Below are positions 59,142 through 64,000 of a stretch of DNA of 64,000 nt, one piece after another (position 1 is the stretch's first letter; each line of letters begins with the position of its first letter). The stretch is from Patiria pectinifera (taxonomy: Eukaryota; Echinodermata; Asteroidea; Valvatida; Asterinidae), in assembly GCA_029964075.1 (NCBI GenBank), contig CM057142.1, forward strand, positions 33,358,392 through 33,422,391, given 5' to 3'. The notes below the pieces were generated by a model. That model saw only the letters and a program-made list of their open reading frames with translations. It was not told the DNA's origin and did not search any database. Both the position numbers and the translations under genes were made by a program.

Positions 59142-62100
59142 GTGATTGTTTTCCCGATTTCGTCTGTTTTAAAACGTACACTTTTTGCAAAAATATAATC
59201 TTAATTCTTTCCCTGCGTGGCATATTTGTTTTTAAAACTAAAGGGGAAGGAATGCGATAACAGTTATCGCTATTGATATCAATCATTGCGATAAAATAAA
59301 ATTATATTTTCGTTACTTAAGTTTTATATTTGTGAAATAATAGGCCTATCACATCGACGTGTTACAATATTACAACTGTGAATTTAAAGTTGTTCCACCC
59401 CTGATCTTAAACATATTCGATGTTTTTTTTTTTTTTAACGAATTCTTAATTTGTAAGTTTTATTTAAACGGACATTTTCAACCCTCTGAAAATATTGCTT
59501 TTTTTAATCGCTTTTGCGCCCATAACGCACAAAAGAAACGCTTGAATTTTGTCGGCCCGCAAAATAAGATGAAATATGTAAAGTAGCCTAATTAACCCAT
59601 AACTCAACGCTCGAAGTCTCATTCAACGTGAATAACTTTTGTATTCCCAGAAAAATGGAAATTTAAAATCACAATCTATTTTTGGGTTGAAACTCGAAAA
59701 TAGCACGGGGAGAGCAATACACGAAACATAATATTAGAAATTTGACTGCACGTTGAATTTCGATCAACCTATTTCTATCGTCCACTTTTTCGTGTTCACC
59801 TCCTATACGTTCTCGTGCATGTTCTTGTGCATGTTCAGCTCGAAGAATGATAATTTAAACAGGGGCGGATCCAGGAATTTTTGCAGGGGGAGGGGTGTCA
59901 GGTCCGTCAGATTATGAACCAGAAAAATATAGGTTTGGATTACAGAAGGATTTTGACGAATTCTAAGACCATTTTTTTTCCTGGTAAGGTTTTCCCTGAA
60001 GATCAGTTAAAACCACATAGGATCTTGTGCATTTACCTATATCAAATTTAATCAAACAGTTTACTTGGTTTAGAGATCATACTGGTACTAAACAAACCAT
60101 GAAATTATTCCGTCTGGCTTGCTGTCATTTAGTATAGAAATCAAGAAATGTAGGTGATTTTCATCGAACAGTCAATTGACAGATTTTTGGAATATAAAGC
60201 TATTGATGAAATCGTGTTTCGCGATCAAAAGGTAACTGTTTTCTGAAAAAGTGTGATATCCCTGCATGCACTGAGCTGAAACTTCAACAGGTTATAGGTT
60301 TTAAACATTCTTTGATTTTTTTGAGTGTTGTTATTGGAGTGTGATATCCCTGCATGCACTGAGCTGAAACTTCAACAGGTTATAGGTTTTAAACATTCTT
60401 CTTTGGATTTTGAGTGGTGTTATTATTGGAAACGAAAAAAATGCATGAAAAGCAAATGATCCTAAATGCCTTTCAAGTCCTTCTTTGCCGATGCTGTACG
60501 GGATCGCTAGGTAGAGATGTATAATATTTCTTCACATTTGTTGTTCTATTTTCTGGCAGGTTGTGGTGGCAGCTTGAGCGGGAGTGGGACTCTCAAATCA
60601 CCGGGGTATCCGTCCGAATACCCCAATGACCGCCAGTGCGTATGGACCATCACGGTAAACATTTAAAGACATATAGGATCATTTGCTTTTCATGCATTTT
60701 GTTCGTTTCCAATAATAACACCACTCAAAATCCAAAGAAGAATGTTCAAAACATAACCTGTTGAAGTTTCAGCTCAGTGTTTGCGCGAAAACAGTGGAAA
60801 ACCAAGCACAACCTTAGTGATCACGAAACACGATTTCGTCAAGTGCACTCTTTAGGCCTATTTCCAAAAATCACTCAATTAATGACTGATCGTTGAAAAT
60901 CACCCATGCTGGCACATTGCTTTCAAATGACAGCAAACCAGTCGGAATAATTTCACGGGGTGATTAGTACCAGTATACGATCTTTAATCCAAGTAAGCTT
61001 TTTGATAATAATTCGGTTATATACTTTTGTGATATATCCAAACGATTCCATATGACTGTAAGCAAAGACTTCAGAAGTTGGTGGTATGCTTATTATTATT
61101 TTACTCATAATTTCCATACAATTATGACACTTTGTGGAAAGTCCGTTGGCAGAAGAAGCAGATGCAATTTGGCATGGTGGACTGATTTTCTACATAACAA
61201 TGATCATTTGCAACAGTCTCTCATCAAAGTGGATCTGTAAAATCTCAAGTAATGAGGCAGATTAAATATAGCCGTCTTTTTACATGTAGGCCTATATGCG
61301 CAGTTTTTTTTTATCCGTTACGAATTCGTTGCGATAGAAACGGACACGCAACATATACATGAAGAGGGACGTGTGCTATATTATGAGATCGATTTTTCAT
61401 GTCAGTAAAAAATTAAACTCATAATACGCAACCTCGTCCCCAGTGCTTACTTTTTTTCCAACCTCGTTTTCAGTAGTAAGCCCTGGATAGGAAACGTTCT
61501 TCCTGTACCCTGATTCGACACCGCAATTGGCTAGTAATGGATTTATATCGTGTAGTTGGTGTTGTTATTTCGAACGTGCATTACGTGTTTTCACGATATT
61601 TACAACGTTCACGCCTTCTCAAAAATACTACTTTCCTTTCCAATTTGCTCATAATAATTTGAAATGTGATACTGCATTTCGGCGGGATAAGATTGTAACA
61701 TTTTAAACAATCTTGATTATGTTTTTACCCCAGACACCGCATACAAAAACAAACGTTAATGTAACGCACATGCAGGCACCAACCTTTTCCTCATTTGTAT
61801 ACGTGTTCAAAAATTCACATGCAAATGATCCAGTACCAGGGTAAGAGAGCAGGTATTGGTGGGAGCGTACTGATCGACACCCTGGGGACGAGGTTGCATA
61901 ATATCCAGCGGTAACGAATGGGTGACGGATAAAAAGAACACGCAAAAAGGCGGCTTTATGGAACAGAGTTTCACTAAGCAGAATCGGATCTAAAGGAAGG
62001 GGGATTGGGTATTGTACACCTCCGCACGCCTTCACTCAACCCCACCCTCTTCATATCAAAAGCTAGATCCTTCTTGAAAGCTAGATCCACCCCTACTAAA

Positions 62101-62322
62101 CATGCTGCACGTTCCAGCGAGTTGCAAAATGTTCCAAATTGTGACATAACTCCTGACCGGTTCAAGTTCCTTTATACGTCGACGGTCCCCCATTTTCTCC
62201 CCACAGGCACCGGCTGGTCAACATGTAAAGCTGACAATAGATGACATGGAGATTGAGAAGCAATCATCTTGCGCCTGGGACCAGCTATTCATCCGAGTGG
62301 CCAATGAAATCGTACCAGCTGT
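58931..62322 (+). CDS. Secreted CUB-domain protein, partial (right end outside window)
   Basis: Three exons join in frame: 58931-59141, 60560-60654, 62207-62322. The first 25 residues, MGRVLAIMLAVALAVLTASW and PAVYG, are a strong signal peptide. About 46 residues follow without a known domain, including the dibasic HFKR (39-42) and a likely helix. From C72 a CUB domain begins: CGGSLSGSGTLKSPGYPSEY, then CVWTI, then APAGQHVKLTIDDMEIEKQS with SCAWDQLFIRV. The exon borders and phases match CUB exons of the neighbouring astacin gene. The second half of the CUB and everything after it are beyond the window. It could be a CUB-only secreted protein, or a protease or receptor with CUB first; the name is left open. 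Confidence 0.82.
59142..60559. other. CUB gene intron 1
   Basis: AT-rich. It holds a lone hAT-like end CAGGGGCGGATCCAGG at 59860 and a family E element near its 3' end. Nothing else recognised. Confidence 0.65.
60050..60477 (-). repeat. Family E MITE, inverted copy upstream of CUB exon 2
   Basis: Its right end, AAAAGCAAATGATCC with CCTTTCAAG, is the inverse of the start of the copy at 60663. The outer ~75 bp match that copy almost perfectly. It contains an 88-bp tandem duplication at 60251-60338 and 60339-60426, each starting GTGTGATATCCCTGCATGCA. Confidence 0.8.
60560..60654 (+). CDS. CUB gene exon 2, CUB domain start
   Basis: 95 bp, acceptor TTCTGGCAG, donor ACG|GTAAAC with a weak +5 base. 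Encodes GCGGSLSGSGTLKSPGYPSE then YPNDRQCVWTIT, typical CUB strand 1 with its first two cysteines. Inverted family E elements flank it closely on both sides. Confidence 0.9.
60663..61005 (+). repeat. Family E MITE, copy downstream of CUB exon 2
   Basis: Starts TTAAAGACATATAGGATCAT then TTGCTTTTCATGC. It begins 9 bp after the exon and directly follows the donor GTAAACA. The terminal pattern resembles family D (TTAAAGCTATAGTCCATCAT). Confidence 0.82.
61304..61937. repeat. Inverted-repeat element in CUB gene intron 2
   Basis: Ends TTTTATCCGTTACGAATTCG and CGGTAACGAATGGGTGACGG plus ATAAAAA. An inner inverted pair is GCAACCTCGTCCCCAG (61428) and CTGGGGACGAGGTTGC (61882). About 630 bp, no coding capacity. 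Confidence 0.7.
62207..62322 (+). CDS. CUB gene exon 3, CUB domain middle
   Basis: Acceptor TCTCCCCACAG, donor GT|GTAAGT, phase 2. Encodes APAGQHVKLTIDDMEIEKQS then SCAWDQLFIRVANEIVPA, equivalent to exon 8 of the astacin gene (same phase and position in the CUB fold). Confidence 0.88.
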
Positions 62323-63129
62323 GTAAGTTCAACCAATGGGGTAACTGGGGTCCAATTGTCAAGGGGCAGGGGGAGGGGCTTCATTTGTTTTACAATAAAA
62401 AGTTCATTTGTGCCTTCACCCACGGACCTCGAATGCGAGGGGGCGTCCCATATTCCCCCTCTTTAGTCATGCCACCGAACTAAAATTACATCTTTCTTTT
62501 AAATAACAAAAATAATTGTATCTATTTTTGGATAAAAAGGGGGATTTTTTTTTACTGATAATGGGTCACTAGGGGGACATTCCCATACACTTGTGCACAA
62601 TTTGTTTTCCAACTCTAATGACACCTTGCCCCAATTTTACCTTATCCTCTACCCCACAAAATGTTGGTATTTTTTTTTTACTAATTGGACCACGATCAAT
62701 TGATCTATCCTATTTGCGACACTAAAATTTGGCTCTAATTAGAGGGCTGAGACATTACGGAGACATTGAAATATCTCCCTAATTCCACGTCTCCCAAAGG
62801 TATAACTTATGACGCTAAAGTGTCTCCAAAAGGTCCTATTTGTGTTTATAATTGTAAAAATAATAAAAATTATAATCTTCGTTCAAAAGTAACATGCTTC
62901 ATATCATATACCAATCATCGGAAACCATTAACCCAATTTTGCTAACAAAAATATAACGAGTACTTTTTTTCACCATGCACCATTGAGCACGGCCATGATG
63001 AATGAAGCAATCAATTTCTCTGTTCCAACAATGTATTTTCCAGTTTTGTCGGGTAGATTACCTCAGTTATCTTGGCCGTAATCAGTGGTGCATAAAAGGA
63101 ATAAACTTAATAATTATTTCTTCACACAA

Positions 63130-63325
63130 TGCTCAGGAGGTCAGCACTCAATGTAGTGAAGTAAAAAAAAAAAATGGTAAAAATCACTCGTTATCATATT
63201 TTTTCACAATTTTGAAAATGGGTTGCATTTGCATGTGGACATACTGTAGCAGAAAACTTGTGCTAACCCTAGCAGAATACCTTGGGGTTATTCCATAGAC
63301 GCATTCGGCTAATACTTGGCGTGAA
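63130..63325 (+). repeat. Direct repeat, copy 1
   Basis: Starts TGCTCAGGAGGTCAGCACTC and ends CTTGGCGTGAA. It matches 63650-63852 with scattered differences and one six-base indel (CCATAGACG versus CCATGGCGTAGACG). Confidence 0.9.
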
Positions 63326-63649
63326 CAAGGGCGGATCCAGAACACAATTTGGGGGGGGGGGCCAAAAAATTTGTGTGGTCCCCCAAAAAAGTGGGCCAAC
63401 AAAATTACGGCGTGGGGTTCGGGGCCCGCTTAAGGGCCCCGAAAATTTTTTGGATTCTAGATGCTCTGTGGTGCGATTTGAGGCAATTTCTGACCACTTT
63501 AACCAATGTTTTTTTGAGGAAAAGATGGTGGTGTACTCATTGCCTGCCTTTATTGCGATGTCACATAACAAAAATTAAAAAAATGGTTTCGTTTTTTTGG
63601 GGGGGGGGGGGCCATGGCCCCCTTTGGCCCCCCCCCGGATCCGCCCTTG
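63326..63649. repeat. hAT-like MITE between direct repeats
   Basis: Inverted ends CAAGGGCGGATCCAG and CGGATCCGCCCTTG with long G and C runs inside. The segment GATTCTAGATGCTCTGTGGT to ACCACTTTAACCAATG matches the element at 50001 in reverse. No 8-bp duplication is seen; the flanks are the 196-bp repeats. Confidence 0.8.
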
Positions 63650-63852
63650 TGCTCAGGAGGTCAGCACTCAATGTAATGAAGTAAAAAAAAATGGTAAAAA
63701 TCCCTCGTTATCATATTTTTTCAAAATTTTGAAAATGGGTTGCATTTGCATGTGGACATTCTGTAAAGCAGAATACTTGTGCTAACCCTATAGCAGAATA
63801 CCTTGGGGTTATGCCATGGCGTAGACGCATTCGGCTAATGCTTGGCGTGAAC
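63650..63852 (+). repeat. Direct repeat, copy 2
   Basis: Begins immediately after the hAT-like element and ends CTTGGCGTGAAC. See copy 1. Confidence 0.9.
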
Positions 63853-64000
63853 GAAGAATTACAGTTGCAACACTATTTCAAACCCTGCTGGCCTACATGG
63901 TGGTTCCAAATAAAGGAAATCCACTTTAGACAGCAATTTCACATATTATTTTTTTTTTTTTACTTTTGATTATTAGCTATTAAAATATTGGCCTTTAATC

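Larger units (their letters stand above)
62323..64000. other. CUB gene intron 3, to right edge
   Basis: AT-rich DNA with a direct repeat pair around a hAT-like element (63130-63852). The next CUB exon, expected to begin with FCG or similar, is not in the window. Confidence 0.65.

Overview
This is eukaryotic nuclear DNA: spliced genes, GT-AG introns, and dense short transposons. Gene content points to a marine invertebrate deuterostome, most likely an echinoderm (sea star, sea urchin or sea cucumber) and less likely a hemichordate or lancelet. One gene is a Numb homologue. A second has the signal, propeptide, astacin, EGF, CUB, CUB order of sea-urchin blastula proteases (BP10/SpAN). The species was inferred, not looked up.

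Layout: (1) 2526-29236, minus strand: six coding exons of numb, the 5' part of the gene. They cover the start region, the whole PTB domain and the first phosphorylation-site region. The C-terminal exons lie beyond the left edge, and any 5' non-coding exon lies further right (a weak candidate sits near 40.6 kb). (2) 29237-44330: no supported coding exon, only repeats and motif-rich DNA. (3) 44331-56849, minus strand: a complete 12-exon astacin metalloprotease of 564 residues. All exon phases join and the stop codon is present. (4) 56850-58930: a 2.1 kb head-to-head spacer. (5) 58931-62322, plus strand: the first three exons of a secreted CUB-domain protein that runs off the right edge.

Repeats dominate the rest. 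Families with TTAAAG ends and CATTTGC-type subtermini occur at least twelve times; most copies of the main family and one relative carry a GC-rich palindrome inside. There are also PIF/Harbinger-like elements with TTA/TAA target duplications, hAT-like elements with 8-bp duplications, a mariner-like foldback with TA duplication, two long foldbacks, three tRNA-derived SINEs and a 145-bp tandem repeat. From 1 to about 37 kb the DNA is also saturated with ACATGTAC and ACCGGTAC palindromes, which become rare to the right.

The genes are not an operon and need not act together. Numb is an intracellular endocytic adaptor that restrains Notch. The astacin and the CUB protein are both predicted to be secreted and are divergently transcribed, so shared regulation is possible but not shown.
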